Origin: Thermosynechococcus sichuanensis E542
Lineage (GTDB): Bacteria; Cyanobacteriota; Cyanobacteriia; Thermosynechococcales; Thermosynechococcaceae
Length of the DNA stretch: 64,000 nt
Direction of reading: 5' to 3'
NCBI RefSeq assembly: GCF_003555505.1
Contig: NZ_CP032152.1
Coordinates: forward strand, 620,001 to 684,000
Shown: positions 8,994 through 17,844 of the stretch, in pieces
How positions within the stretch are numbered: the stretch's first letter is position 1
Layout of the letters: every line of letters begins with the position of its first letter
Position numbers and translations under genes: made by a program
Notes under the pieces: generated by a model
Told to the model about the DNA's origin: nothing
Databases searched by the model: none
What the model saw: the letters and a program-made list of their open reading frames with translations, nothing else

Positions 8994-9332
8994 GGAAGGG
9001 TGTGAATAAGAAGATGCCCTACGCTACCATTATCGGCAAATCCGCACCACCGAACCTATGCACCTAGGTAAACCAACGGCTGAATTGCTGGAACCACCAA
9101 CCTTAAACTTTTGTTAAGAATTTTATTGATTGGCAGGGTCTATGTGTAGTTTTCTATACTATATTTAAGCAAACCCAAAGAGATCAGCTCCTCTCGCACC
9201 GGGGATCAACAAAATCCTCATAATTGCGATGCTTGCTTACGTTGTGCCCAAAGGTGCTCCGTGGAAACACCCATGGCAAGAAGAGAGGGTTGTAGTAAGT
9301 TGGGTGTCAGAGAATAAGGTGAGAAACAAGCT
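8994..9332. other. Long leader/promoter region upstream of the ABC1 kinase gene
   Basis: About 340 bases between divergent genes with no supported ORF. An AT-rich island at 9105-9172 contains a good -10 element TATACT (9155-9160), without a clear -35. Transcription from it would give a leader of roughly 165 bases before the GTG at 9333. That leader holds possible hairpins (GGGGAT...ATCCTC near 9200-9222; GGTG...CACC around 9253-9271). The stretch GTGGAAACAC at 9261-9270 recalls the conserved GGAAACA loop motif of the cyanobacterial Yfr2 small RNAs, but only one copy is seen, so I do not annotate an RNA gene. Confidence 0.35.
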
Positions 9333-11042
9333 GTGACTGCCCCTGTGTCTGCTGTGCCAAGTGCTGGTCATCGTCGTTACGATCCAGAGGCGATCGCCCG
9401 CTACTACTGGCGACACCCTTGGCAAGTAATCTGGCGGTTCGTTAACATTTCAGTATCTTTCTTGACATTCTGGCTCCTCCTGCAGTGGGATAAGTGGCTG
9501 GGTCAACAGAAAAGTCAGCGTCCCCTGCGAGCGATGCAATTGCGCAAACTCCTGATTCGTTTAGGCCCAACCTTCATCAAAGTGGGTCAAGCCCTCTCCA
9601 CTCGCCCCGATCTAATTTGTCCCGACTACCTCGAAGAACTCACCCTGCTTCAGGACAAGCTGCCCCCCTTTGCCAACGAGATTGCTATTGCCATTATTGA
9701 GCGGGATCTTCGCTTGAACCTAGGGGATATTTTTGCCGAATTCTCCCCCCAACCGGTGGCCGCCGCCAGTCTTGGCCAAGTCTATCGCGCCAAACTCCAC
9801 AGCGGTGAAGAGGTGGCTGTCAAAGTGCAGCGTCCCAATCTCTTGCCTGTGATTACCCGCGATCTCTTTCTCATTCGTCTTTTGGTGCAGTGGTTCAAGC
9901 CTTGGCTCCCCATTAACCTCTGCCATGATCTGCGGGATATTGTGGATGAATTTGGCCGCAAACTCTTCGAGGAAATCGACTACCTCAATGAAGGGCGCAA
10001 TGCTGAGAAATTTGCTGCCAATTTCCGCGATGATCCCACAGTCAAGGTACCGAAAATCTATTGGGAATACACCACGGAGCACGTGCTCACGCTGGAGTGG
10101 ATCCACGGCATTAAGCTCACCCGTACCGATTGCATGATAGCCGCAGGGGTTGACCCCGATGAGCTAATTCGTATCGGTGTGATTTCTGGTCTGCGGCAAC
10201 TCTTGGAATTTGGCTTTTTCCATGCGGATCCGCATCCGGGGAATCTCTTCGCCATGCCCGATGGTCGGATGGCCTACATTGACTTCGGCATGATGGATCA
10301 ACTGGAGGAGAGCACCAAAGAATCCCTTGTGGATGCCGTCGTTCATCTTGTGAACAAAGACTATCCAGCCTTGGCGGCAGACTTCGTCAAACTGGGCTTC
10401 CTTACGCCAGAAACCGATATTACGCCGATCATCCCTGCCCTTGAGTCGGTCTTTGAGGAGGTGATTGGCTCCAGTGTGCGGGAATTCAACTTCAAAGTGA
10501 TTACTGATCGCTTCTCTGAGTTGATGTATGCCTATCCCTTCCGGGTTCCCGCTAAGTTTGCCCTGATCATTCGCTCTCTGGTGACTCAAGAGGGCATTGC
10601 CCTGTGCCTCAACCCCAACTTTCGCATTGTGGATGTCAGCTACCCCTATGTTGCTCGGCGCCTACTCCAGGGAGAATCACCTCAACTGCGGCGGCGGTTA
10701 TTGGATGTCCTCTTCAAGGATGGTCGTTTTCAGTGGCAGCGACTGGAAAACCTGATTGCGATCGCCCGCCAAGATCAGCACTTTAACCTCGCGCCCACGG
10801 CGACATTGGGCTTGCAGTACCTCTTTTCGGAGGAGGGACAGTACCTACGGCGGCAAATTGTGCTAGCGTTAACCGAAGATGACCGTCTCCACACCGAAGA
10901 GGTGCAACGCCTTTGGAATTTGGTTAAGTCTGATCTGCGCCCCCTCTTCTTTATTGACGTGGCATGGGAAGCCCTCAAGGCCTCTGTGTCCCACACACTC
11001 GGTAAAGAAGAAGATAGCAATTCTTTGGCGGTGGCCAGTTAA
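9333..11042 (+). CDS. ABC1/AarF/UbiB family atypical kinase
   Basis: Atypical protein-kinase-like ATPase of 569 residues. It has the family's KxGQ motif (KVGQALSTRPD), the alanine-rich loop (PVAAASLGQVYRA), the lysine in VAVKVQRP, and the catalytic and metal-binding region HADPHPGN followed by YIDFGMM. Two hydrophobic stretches lie near the N-terminus (about 30-50) and possibly the C-terminus. In bacteria UbiB supports quinone synthesis; in cyanobacteria and plastids the ABC1K family affects plastoquinone, tocopherol and carotenoid metabolism. Which quinone lipid this one serves is not visible. It starts with GTG preceded by AAGGTGAG. Two small genes follow closely on the same strand. Confidence 0.92.
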   Translation: MTAPVSAVPSAGHRRYDPEAIARYYWRHPWQVIWRFVNISVSFLTFWLLLQWDKWLGQQKSQRPLRAMQLRKLLIRLGPTFIKVGQALSTRPDLICPDYLEELTLLQDKLPPFANEIAIAIIERDLRLNLGDIFAEFSPQPVAAASLGQVYRAKLHSGEEVAVKVQRPNLLPVITRDLFLIRLLVQWFKPWLPINLCHDLRDIVDEFGRKLFEEIDYLNEGRNAEKFAANFRDDPTVKVPKIYWEYTTEHVLTLEWIHGIKLTRTDCMIAAGVDPDELIRIGVISGLRQLLEFGFFHADPHPGNLFAMPDGRMAYIDFGMMDQLEESTKESLVDAVVHLVNKDYPALAADFVKLGFLTPETDITPIIPALESVFEEVIGSSVREFNFKVITDRFSELMYAYPFRVPAKFALIIRSLVTQEGIALCLNPNFRIVDVSYPYVARRLLQGESPQLRRRLLDVLFKDGRFQWQRLENLIAIARQDQHFNLAPTATLGLQYLFSEEGQYLRRQIVLALTEDDRLHTEEVQRLWNLVKSDLRPLFFIDVAWEALKASVSHTLGKEEDSNSLAVAS

Positions 11043-11096
11043 GGCTGGAAAGCGGTTATCAACGTCCCTGAGCGTTCAAGAAGGATTAGGTATCCC

Positions 11097-11468
11097 GTGT
11101 TTGATCCACCGATTGTCTTGCTACTAGCAGGTATTTTCATGGGGTTGACCAGTGGTAAAGCCTTTGAAGCCACCCTCAAGCAAAGCGTCCAAGAATGGAA
11201 CCGCAGTCGCTCCACCCGTGTTCTGAGCCAGTTGCGCGGCTCCCAGCTTCAGTTGCCCTACTTGGGGATTTCTATGGGCATCTGGCTATTCCTGATGGCG
11301 GGATTGTGGACTTACGGCTTTGGTGCGGGGCTGAGTATGATCATTGCCTTCGTGCTGACGATCGCCACTGCCCTTTTGGTGTGGTATCAACTGGGGAAAG
11401 TGTTGACGATTTTAAGTACGGGTGGTTCCCGTGCCCTTGATCTCGACGCCCTTGAGGCCAAGGAATAG
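11097..11468 (+). CDS. Small membrane protein, function unknown
   Basis: A 123-residue protein with a hydrophobic N-terminal segment (IVLLLAGIFMGL) and two more hydrophobic spans at about 57-75 and 78-98 (YLGISMGIWLFLMAGL and IIAFVLTIATALLVW). The loop between the first and second spans is polar and basic. It begins at a GTG and is 54 bases downstream of the ABC1 kinase gene, with another small gene 27 bases further on, so the three probably form one transcription unit. I do not recognise a family beyond a conserved cyanobacterial small membrane protein. A role linked to membrane quinone metabolism would be guesswork. Confidence 0.7.
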   Translation: MFDPPIVLLLAGIFMGLTSGKAFEATLKQSVQEWNRSRSTRVLSQLRGSQLQLPYLGISMGIWLFLMAGLWTYGFGAGLSMIIAFVLTIATALLVWYQLGKVLTILSTGGSRALDLDALEAKE

Positions 11469-11495
11469 TTCTCTATAGCTCCTAAAGGAGGTGTT

Positions 11496-11930
11496 GTGGA
11501 TTTACTAACCCAAGTGGACGAACTGATTGCCAACGCCCCCGATGACCCTGCGACTATGGCGGCGGTAAAGGCGATCGCCCCCATTCTCTACGAGGAAGCC
11601 CAGCGCTATGGGCAAACGGTTTACTACGTCCTGCAAACCCGCGATGGTCAATGGCAGGTGATTACCCTTGAGGAACAGCAGCCCCCCCACCAGCAAAAAA
11701 ATGTTATCCACGCTTATGGCAGTGAAGCCATGGCTCAAGAGGCCTGTGATGAACAAGTGATCCCAGTGCCCATGCCGATTATTCCCCTTTTATTTCAACT
11801 GTTGGCCGCAGAGCCAGTGGATAGCCTGATGATCCTAGAGGCGGATGGTGAGCGGGGCTGGGAAGTGGGGCGGGAAGGGTTGCTGGCTCAAGTGCGCGCA
11901 ATCCTCAGTGCGCCTCCCGACATCGCCTAG
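11496..11930 (+). CDS. Small soluble protein, function unknown
   Basis: A 144-residue acidic protein starting at a GTG seven bases after AAAGGAGG, one of the strongest ribosome sites in the window. It begins MDLLTQVDELIANAPDD; the middle contains YYVLQTRDGQWQVITLEEQ, and the end a run of beta-like segments. No membrane span, signal peptide or known motif is seen, and I do not recognise the family. It is the last gene of a run with the ABC1 kinase and a small membrane protein. Its TAG stop is shared with the stop of convergent glcF through a CTAG. Confidence 0.7.
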   Translation: MDLLTQVDELIANAPDDPATMAAVKAIAPILYEEAQRYGQTVYYVLQTRDGQWQVITLEEQQPPHQQKNVIHAYGSEAMAQEACDEQVIPVPMPIIPLLFQLLAAEPVDSLMILEADGERGWEVGREGLLAQVRAILSAPPDIA

Positions 11931-13237
11931 GACGGCAGTTTCTCACCGCGAATCGCCAAGTCTAGCAGTTGCATCGGGTGGTAAATGGGCACGGGGCTGC
12001 TTTGCTCTTGGAGATACTGCCGCAATTGTACGGTGCAGCCCACATTGGCTGAGACAATGACATCGGGTCGAGTATTCAGCAGGTTGCGCACCTTTTGGCG
12101 TCCTAATTCGGCTGCGACATCGGGTTGGAGAATGTTGTAAACCCCGGCACTGCCACAACAGAGTGCTGCATCAAGGGGTTCCCGCAGTTGGACTTGGGGA
12201 ATTTGTCGCAGGAGTTGACGCGGTTGAAGGCGAATTTTTTGGCCGTGGATCATGTGGCAGGCGTCTTGATAGACCAAGGTCAAGGGGCGATCGCTCAAGG
12301 GGTGGAGGGGTGTCACCAAGCCCTGTTTGACCAAAAAGACCTGGACATCCTCAACTTTTTGCACAAAGTCACGGGCGCGATCGCCATAGTCGGGGTCAGC
12401 CGCCAAAAGGTGATGGTACTCCTTGAGAGTATGGCCACAACCCGAGGCATTGATTAAAACCGCATCCACATGGGTGGCGGTAAAACAATCAATCATCTGG
12501 CGAGCAAGGCGTTGCGCCTGATCCTCTTCTCCTTGGTGATGGGGCAGGGCACCACAGCACCCCTGTTGCGGCGGCAGCACCACCTCAAAACCATTGGCAC
12601 TTAACACGGAGATTGTGGCTGCATTGACTTCAGGCAAAAAGAGCCGTTGCACACAGCCGAGAATCACCCCCACTCGGCCACGCTGTTTCCCTTGGGCGGG
12701 CACGACTTCAGGAGAGCGATCGCGAAATGTTGTTGCTGCAAGGGGCGGCAGCAGTTGATACATGGCCGCAAGGGACTTGGGCAGCAGCCGTTTTAGGAGT
12801 CCCAGCCGCTGTTCGAGATTGGCCAAGCCTAGTTTTTGGTAGAGCCAGAGCGGCCACAGGAGAGCACGCAGGCGTTGAGGATAGGGTAGCGTTTGGAAAA
12901 TAAACCAGCGCAGGAGGCGATCGCCCACAGGACGGTGATAATGACGCTGCACTTGCACACGGGTGGCGGCAATCAACTTATCGTACTCAACCCCCGATGG
13001 ACAGGTGGTGACGCAGGCCAAGCAACCCAAGCAGGAATCAAAGTGCTGGACGACATCCGCCAGTTGCACCTGCCCCTCATTAATGGCATCCATGAGGTAG
13101 ATACGGCCACGGGGAGAGTCCATTTCCGTGCCCAGTACCCGATAGCTGGGACAGGTGGAGAGGCAAAACCCGCAATGGACACAGGCATCAATCAAGTGTG
13201 GATCGGGCGGGCGAGCCACAGGATCAGTTGCAGTCAT
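11927..13237 (-). CDS. glcF: Glycolate oxidase iron-sulfur subunit
   Basis: Electron-transfer subunit of glycolate dehydrogenase, which turns photorespiratory 2-phosphoglycolate-derived glycolate into glyoxylate. The 436-residue protein has two [4Fe-4S] ferredoxin motifs near the N-terminus: C19, C22, C25 and C29 (CVHCGFCLSTCP) and then CLGCLACVTTCP. Two CCG domains follow (QGCCGALPHH and CCGSAGVYN), typical of GlcF and heterodisulfide-reductase-like subunits. It lies 20 bases downstream of glcE in the same direction. A glcD catalytic subunit is not in the window. The same architecture is used by other flavin-linked oxidoreductases, so glycolate as substrate rests on the glcE partner. Confidence 0.9.
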   Translation of the reverse strand: MTATDPVARPPDPHLIDACVHCGFCLSTCPSYRVLGTEMDSPRGRIYLMDAINEGQVQLADVVQHFDSCLGCLACVTTCPSGVEYDKLIAATRVQVQRHYHRPVGDRLLRWFIFQTLPYPQRLRALLWPLWLYQKLGLANLEQRLGLLKRLLPKSLAAMYQLLPPLAATTFRDRSPEVVPAQGKQRGRVGVILGCVQRLFLPEVNAATISVLSANGFEVVLPPQQGCCGALPHHQGEEDQAQRLARQMIDCFTATHVDAVLINASGCGHTLKEYHHLLAADPDYGDRARDFVQKVEDVQVFLVKQGLVTPLHPLSDRPLTLVYQDACHMIHGQKIRLQPRQLLRQIPQVQLREPLDAALCCGSAGVYNILQPDVAAELGRQKVRNLLNTRPDVIVSANVGCTVQLRQYLQEQSSPVPIYHPMQLLDLAIRGEKLPS

Positions 13238-13257
13238 TGGTGAGTATTGAAACCTGC

Positions 13258-14505
13258 CTAGAGATTGCCGACAAAAACGCCAGTGCCAAAGACACCCATT
13301 GCATCCAATTGTTGCTTAAGATTCCGCATCAATTCAAGGGCGTTGCCGCGATAGTCCCAAGGATCCAGTTGCTGCTTGAGGCTCAGGGGTGCTGCTAAGA
13401 CGGTGACATAGCCCCGTGGTAGCCCTTGGCGCAGCCTGAGAATCAGTTGGCGGAGATGCTCCTCCTGTCCGTGGAGATAGGCGTAACCGACCCCTGCACT
13501 CATTTCGCCTCGGCACTCGCAGGCCAATTCCCTTGCCAACTGCTGAAGCTGGGTCAGGGCGAGCAACATCTCGCTCAAAGGCACACCCATTTTGAGAATC
13601 ACTTGATCGGGGGTGGGGTTGAGGGTAATGCCTAGGGGGGCTTGGGGTTCCAGTTGCAGATCATGGGTCCGGGCAATCTGACTGAGGCGATCGCCCAAGG
13701 TACCTGAGGCCAAAACTTCCCGCAGCGTATGAAACTCCAATTCCAGTAAGAGTGCCCCCGTTCCCTCAAGGCGCAGGACGCATCGCGCTGGGGCTAGGGA
13801 ACTGCTGAAAATCGCTCCCAACCCTTTGGCCAAGGCAGCAACCGCTCCCCGCAACTGCCAAATTTGCACTGCATCAGGCAGGGGATAGACCCGCAACGTC
13901 ACCTCCGTTAGGATGCCCAGCGTGCCATAGCTACCGATGAGCAGCTTCATCAGGTCATAGCCAGCCACATTTTTGACCACTCGCCCGCCAGCTTTGACGA
14001 TTTGGCCATCGCTGCGAATGAACTTGACCCCCAATAACTGATCGCGCCATGAGCCATACCGCTGCCGCAACGTGCCATTACTTTGGGTCGCCAAGCAACC
14101 ACCAAGGGTCGCTGTTTCTCGAAAGAGGGGATCCGCTGCAATCCACTGTCCTGCGGGTGCGAGGTGGTGCTGGAGCTGTTGAAAGGGAATGCCCACTTGG
14201 GTGGTGACGGTCATATCGGCAGCCGCATGATCAATGAGCTGGTGCCAAGCCGTTGTCCGTAGAAAAATATCTGCTTTAGGGGTGTTCCCTAGCCAATTGA
14301 GTTTGGTACCAGCGCCGATGGGCAAGACTCGCCAGCCTTCCCGCTGTGCACAGGTAATTACTGCTGCTCCCGCTTCGGGGGTGGGGGGAGTCACCAGCAG
14401 GGCATGCTCAGGAAGGTAGGGGCGCAGGTGGGGAGAGCGATCGCCCAATTCAGCAAGGGAGTGAACCGCTGCATCCCCCAACAGTGCGCTCAGGGTGCGT
14501 TTCAT
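13258..14505 (-). CDS. glcE: FAD-binding subunit, glycolate oxidase GlcE type
   Basis: A 415-residue PCMH-type FAD-binding protein. Visible flavin motifs are PIGAGTKLNWLG, ETATLGGCLATQSNGT and GRVVKNVAGYDLMKL, followed by GSYGTLGILTEVTLRVYPLP. It is shorter than full GlcD (about 490 residues) and lacks the second iron-binding C-terminal part, which fits GlcE, the companion FAD subunit. Its ATG overlaps the TGA of the upstream regulator gene in ATGA, so translation is probably coupled. glcF follows after 20 bases. Together these three genes look like an operon joining a regulator to glycolate oxidation. Confidence 0.88.
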   Translation of the reverse strand: MKRTLSALLGDAAVHSLAELGDRSPHLRPYLPEHALLVTPPTPEAGAAVITCAQREGWRVLPIGAGTKLNWLGNTPKADIFLRTTAWHQLIDHAAADMTVTTQVGIPFQQLQHHLAPAGQWIAADPLFRETATLGGCLATQSNGTLRQRYGSWRDQLLGVKFIRSDGQIVKAGGRVVKNVAGYDLMKLLIGSYGTLGILTEVTLRVYPLPDAVQIWQLRGAVAALAKGLGAIFSSSLAPARCVLRLEGTGALLLELEFHTLREVLASGTLGDRLSQIARTHDLQLEPQAPLGITLNPTPDQVILKMGVPLSEMLLALTQLQQLARELACECRGEMSAGVGYAYLHGQEEHLRQLILRLRQGLPRGYVTVLAAPLSLKQQLDPWDYRGNALELMRNLKQQLDAMGVFGTGVFVGNL

Positions 14506-15368
14506 GGATTACGGGTGGGCAGTTCAAAGACAAACCCTTCGTAGTATAAAAGTTGACCGTCCTCACTTTTGACCGGGCGGGCGCATTCGCAAATGGTGGT
14601 GATTGTTTGGTCAGCACGATACACCTTGGAGACGAGGTTGCGCACAAAGCCACGGGCTTGGATTTGCTGTTGGAATTTTTCCCAAGAGCTGTCATCCACG
14701 TAGGGACGATGATTATGGTGCTCTATATCCGCTAGCCAGTCCTCGGCATCGGCATAGCCATAGATGCGTGCCAAGGCGTTGTTCACCTTGAAGTAAACCC
14801 CCTCCGGCGAACTTTGGTAAATCCCGACCACGGCCTCCTCAAACATTTGCCGATACTGTTCTTGCGCCGCTTGCAGTGAGGAGACCAAGTCACGCCGTTC
14901 CTCAGCGATTTCCTGCAACTGCTGGTTTTGCTTTTGCAAGAGAGCATTTTTTTGCCGCAGCTTCCGCTGGAGAAGGGCGATCGTCAACTGATTTTTCACC
15001 CGCGCCAGTACTTCTGCCTGCTGAAAGGGTTTGGTGATGTAGTCAGCGGCACCGATCTCAAAGGCCTTGACCTTATCAAAGACATCATCGAGGGCACTGA
15101 TGAAAATAATGGGGATATGCTTGGTCTTGGGATTCTCTTTGAGGGTTTGACAGACCTCGTAGCCATTCATATCAGGCATCATGATGTCCAGCAGAATAAC
15201 ATCTGGGGGTTCGGCCTCAATGCCCATGAGCGCCATTTGGCCACTGATGGCACCGCGCACATCGTAGCCTTCGAGTTGCAGTAGTGTGGTTAAAACTTCA
15301 ACATTTTCGGGGGTATCATCGACAATTAAAATGCGACCAGCCCCTGAGTCAAAGAGGTCAGTGGTCAT
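14502..15368 (-). CDS. Response regulator with C-terminal PAS domain
   Basis: A 288-residue protein from the ATG at 15368 (MTTDLFDSGA), chosen because GGGAGACC precedes it; a TTG fifteen bases upstream would overlap this site. A receiver domain occupies about 1-120: acidic D17-D18, phospho-acceptor D61 in LLDIMMPD and the conserved lysine in ITKPF. A coiled coil follows at about 120-165 (LQRKLRQKNALLQKQNQQ), then a PAS domain at about 165-285. There is no kinase, GGDEF or DNA-binding output, so it may act by protein contact. It overlaps glcE by four bases (ATGA), which is an unusual setting for such a regulator. Confidence 0.86.
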   Translation of the reverse strand: MTTDLFDSGAGRILIVDDTPENVEVLTTLLQLEGYDVRGAISGQMALMGIEAEPPDVILLDIMMPDMNGYEVCQTLKENPKTKHIPIIFISALDDVFDKVKAFEIGAADYITKPFQQAEVLARVKNQLTIALLQRKLRQKNALLQKQNQQLQEIAEERRDLVSSLQAAQEQYRQMFEEAVVGIYQSSPEGVYFKVNNALARIYGYADAEDWLADIEHHNHRPYVDDSSWEKFQQQIQARGFVRNLVSKVYRADQTITTICECARPVKSEDGQLLYYEGFVFELPTRNP

Positions 15369-15533
15369 GCACGGGTCTCCCAATGGCGATCGTTTGTCAG
15401 TGCCCTGACACCCCCCATCCTATCAAAGTTTTTTCTGAGCGTAGGCGATCGCCAGCCAGTTCCGAATTGGCAAGATCTCCAATAGTTCATTTTTCTATAG
15501 GATGGTGGTGACACACCGCAGCAAAGATAATCA

Positions 15534-16361
15534 ATGACAACAAATTGGGAAAATTTTCGCAAAAACCTTGGGGAATGGCATGGCTCCTTTACGGCTATCA
15601 GTCCTACGGGAGAAGTGGGAGCGTCAGTGCCCTCGATTTTGATCCTTGCCGATACTGCTGACGGTCAGCGGGTGCGTTTTGAACTGCGACGCTTTGGCAA
15701 TGGCCTCGATCAGCCCCCCACCAGTGAAACAGTGCAGGAGTATGCCACCATTGGCCGCCAAAATGTCTTTTTTCCGACGGGCGCTTTTTCTAAGGGATCG
15801 TTGCAGGTGGCGCCCTTTGCGGAGTTTGGCGCCGAGTATGGCTTTGTCATGGGCGATCGCCGACTGCGCTTTGTCCAACTCTTTGACAAAAACCAGCACT
15901 TGCAATCTATGACGCTGATTCGCGAGTTTCGTGCCCACAGTAATGCCGTTGAACGTCCCCCTTTAACCGTGGATCAGCTCCTAGGGGAGTGGCGCGGTAC
16001 GGCCTACACGGTCTATGCCGACTGGCGATCGCCCACGGAAACCCCAACCCATCTGAGTCTTTGGCGTGAGGGCGATCGGCTTTACCAAGTGCTGCAAACC
16101 CCTGAGCAAGAGGTAAAAACAACGGCAACAATCGCTGGCGCCCGTCTTCTCTTTAACGATACAGATCAACCCAAGCAGCTTGTCCTACTCCCCGATGGTA
16201 CCTCTAGCCTGACCCCCCTACAGGTGTCCTTTCGTCAGCCCTTCTTTGTCGAGGTGGGCTGGTTGTGGGCACAAGGGCAGCGGCAGCGCCTCATTCGTAC
16301 CTATGGCGATCGCGGTGAATGGGTGAGTGCCACACTCGTTGTTGAAGAACGGATAAGCTAA
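15534..16361 (+). CDS. DUF3598 family calycin-like protein
   Basis: A 275-residue soluble protein with beta-rich sequence and two similar halves: TTNWENFRKNLGEWHGSFTAISP at the start and VDQLLGEWRGTAYTVYAD at about 148-165 each open a probable beta-barrel with a GxWxG-like motif. This matches DUF3598, a cyanobacterial and plastid family with lipocalin-like folds related to the CpcS/CpcT bilin lyase superfamily. A bilin or other hydrophobic ligand is possible but not shown by the sequence. It overlaps the 3' end of lnt on the opposite strand by 71 bases. About 165 bases upstream separate it from the divergent response regulator. Confidence 0.78.
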   Translation: MTTNWENFRKNLGEWHGSFTAISPTGEVGASVPSILILADTADGQRVRFELRRFGNGLDQPPTSETVQEYATIGRQNVFFPTGAFSKGSLQVAPFAEFGAEYGFVMGDRRLRFVQLFDKNQHLQSMTLIREFRAHSNAVERPPLTVDQLLGEWRGTAYTVYADWRSPTETPTHLSLWREGDRLYQVLQTPEQEVKTTATIAGARLLFNDTDQPKQLVLLPDGTSSLTPLQVSFRQPFFVEVGWLWAQGQRQRLIRTYGDRGEWVSATLVVEERIS

Positions 16362-17844
16362 GCATCCCCAGCAAGAGGGGTAGCAACCAATCCCCATAGC
16401 GGGTATAAAGGGTCTGGGTCTGCCGCCGAAAGATCGTTGCGCCATGAATCACAAACTCATCAGCGTTTGAAAGCCAAACGGTCTCACCCGTCGGCGCGAT
16501 CACAGCAGAAAGCCCCGTATTTGTCGAGCGCACCAGCCAGCGATCGCCTTCGACGGCGCGCAACACATCATGGCCGTGGTGCTGGGTCATCAATTGGCGG
16601 CGATAGGGATCATTGTTGGCAATACTCAGGATGAACTGCCCCCCATGAACCAGTTGCCAGCGACTGCGGTGCGAAAAGGCGGATTCAAAGCAAATCAGGA
16701 CAACAGCATTGCCCCAAGGGGTGGCAAATACTTGCTCAGGGTCTCCCGGCAACAGGCGCGATCGCAATGTGGATAACCGCTGCACCACCCCCGACAGCCA
16801 ATCGGGAATATATTCCCCTAGGAGGACAAGATTCACTTTGTCATAGTGACTGTAAATCTCACCGTTACCATCAAGGGTCAGGAGCACCTGATGATGTCCC
16901 CCCGCCGTCTCCCTAAATGTCCCTAACCACAGGGGCACACCCGCCTCCCGCACTGCCCGCGTGATCGGATTCAGTTGCTGCGGTTGCCAGAGAATCGGCA
17001 GTGCTCCCTCCGGGGTTAAAACGGCATCAACCCCTAGAGCCACCAATTGACGATAGCCACGGGGATAATCCTGCCAAGCGCGGCGGATACCCTCTGGAGT
17101 GAGCTTTTCCCGTGTCGGGATATTGCCTTGGATCAAACCCACCCGTAGGGGTTCCCCTTGATCCGCAATAACACTGGCGCTGAAAACACCATTGAGGGCG
17201 ATCGCCCCTGCGAGGGTCATCGCGAGCCAGACCCTTACCCCCTTTTGCCGCCGCAGACTGAGGGTAACTAGGCCATTCACTGTCATCACGACTGCCGTAA
17301 TCGTGGTGGGACCCGCTAGACGACCCAGTTGCACGAGTCCCGTTGGGCTTTGGGTCAGGGATAAACTAATCCACCATAGGGGCGAATAGCTCCAGAGGGC
17401 TTCAAGGGCACACCAAAGGGTGACACCCCACAGGAGTTGCCAAGGCGCAGATCGCTGCACACCATAGCGCGCCATCAAAAAGGCCCAACTCCCACTCAGG
17501 ACTGCCCCCCAACTACTCAAGAAAAGCCAAATCCCCCGCGAGATCAGCCAACTGGGCACTGGGGCAATGCCGATCCACGTCAGGGGATGCAGATCCCACA
17601 CCCAGACTAAGCTACTGCCGTAGAACCCCCATCCCCAACACAGCCCAGCGATCGCTGCCCACAGGGGGGATAAAACCTGACACTGCCACCACAGGGGCAC
17701 AATGCCTATGAAGGCTAGGAACCATCCACTCACTGGCGGTAGTGCCAACTGCGTTCCCCAACCTACGATGCCTAAGCCAACGAACAGCAGCCACCTAGGC
17801 AATACTTTGGCGTTTGCGTTGCTCTTTGGGGGAAGGAGCCACAT
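16291..17844 (-). CDS. lnt: Apolipoprotein N-acyltransferase
   Basis: Inner-membrane enzyme that adds the third acyl chain to the N-terminal cysteine of lipoproteins. The 517-residue protein has about six N-terminal transmembrane helices, a periplasmic nitrilase-like domain and a final helix. The catalytic triad is recognisable: Glu in LTPEGALPIL, Lys in SHYDKVNLVLLGEYIP, and Cys in VVLICFESAF. The ATG at 17844 would overlap the nurA stop by 50 bases; a TTG at about 17802 is a shorter alternative. The 3' end overlaps the DUF3598 gene on the other strand by 71 bases. Same direction as nurA, so co-transcription is likely. Confidence 0.92.
   Translation of the reverse strand: MWLLPPKSNANAKVLPRWLLFVGLGIVGWGTQLALPPVSGWFLAFIGIVPLWWQCQVLSPLWAAIAGLCWGWGFYGSSLVWVWDLHPLTWIGIAPVPSWLISRGIWLFLSSWGAVLSGSWAFLMARYGVQRSAPWQLLWGVTLWCALEALWSYSPLWWISLSLTQSPTGLVQLGRLAGPTTITAVVMTVNGLVTLSLRRQKGVRVWLAMTLAGAIALNGVFSASVIADQGEPLRVGLIQGNIPTREKLTPEGIRRAWQDYPRGYRQLVALGVDAVLTPEGALPILWQPQQLNPITRAVREAGVPLWLGTFRETAGGHHQVLLTLDGNGEIYSHYDKVNLVLLGEYIPDWLSGVVQRLSTLRSRLLPGDPEQVFATPWGNAVVLICFESAFSHRSRWQLVHGGQFILSIANNDPYRRQLMTQHHGHDVLRAVEGDRWLVRSTNTGLSAVIAPTGETVWLSNADEFVIHGATIFRRQTQTLYTRYGDWLLPLLLGMLSLSVLQQRVWHSPIHRDRHRYE

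Noticed and set aside
9253-9275. Yfr2 small RNA gene
   Set aside because: A single GGAAACA and no clear terminator; not enough to call.
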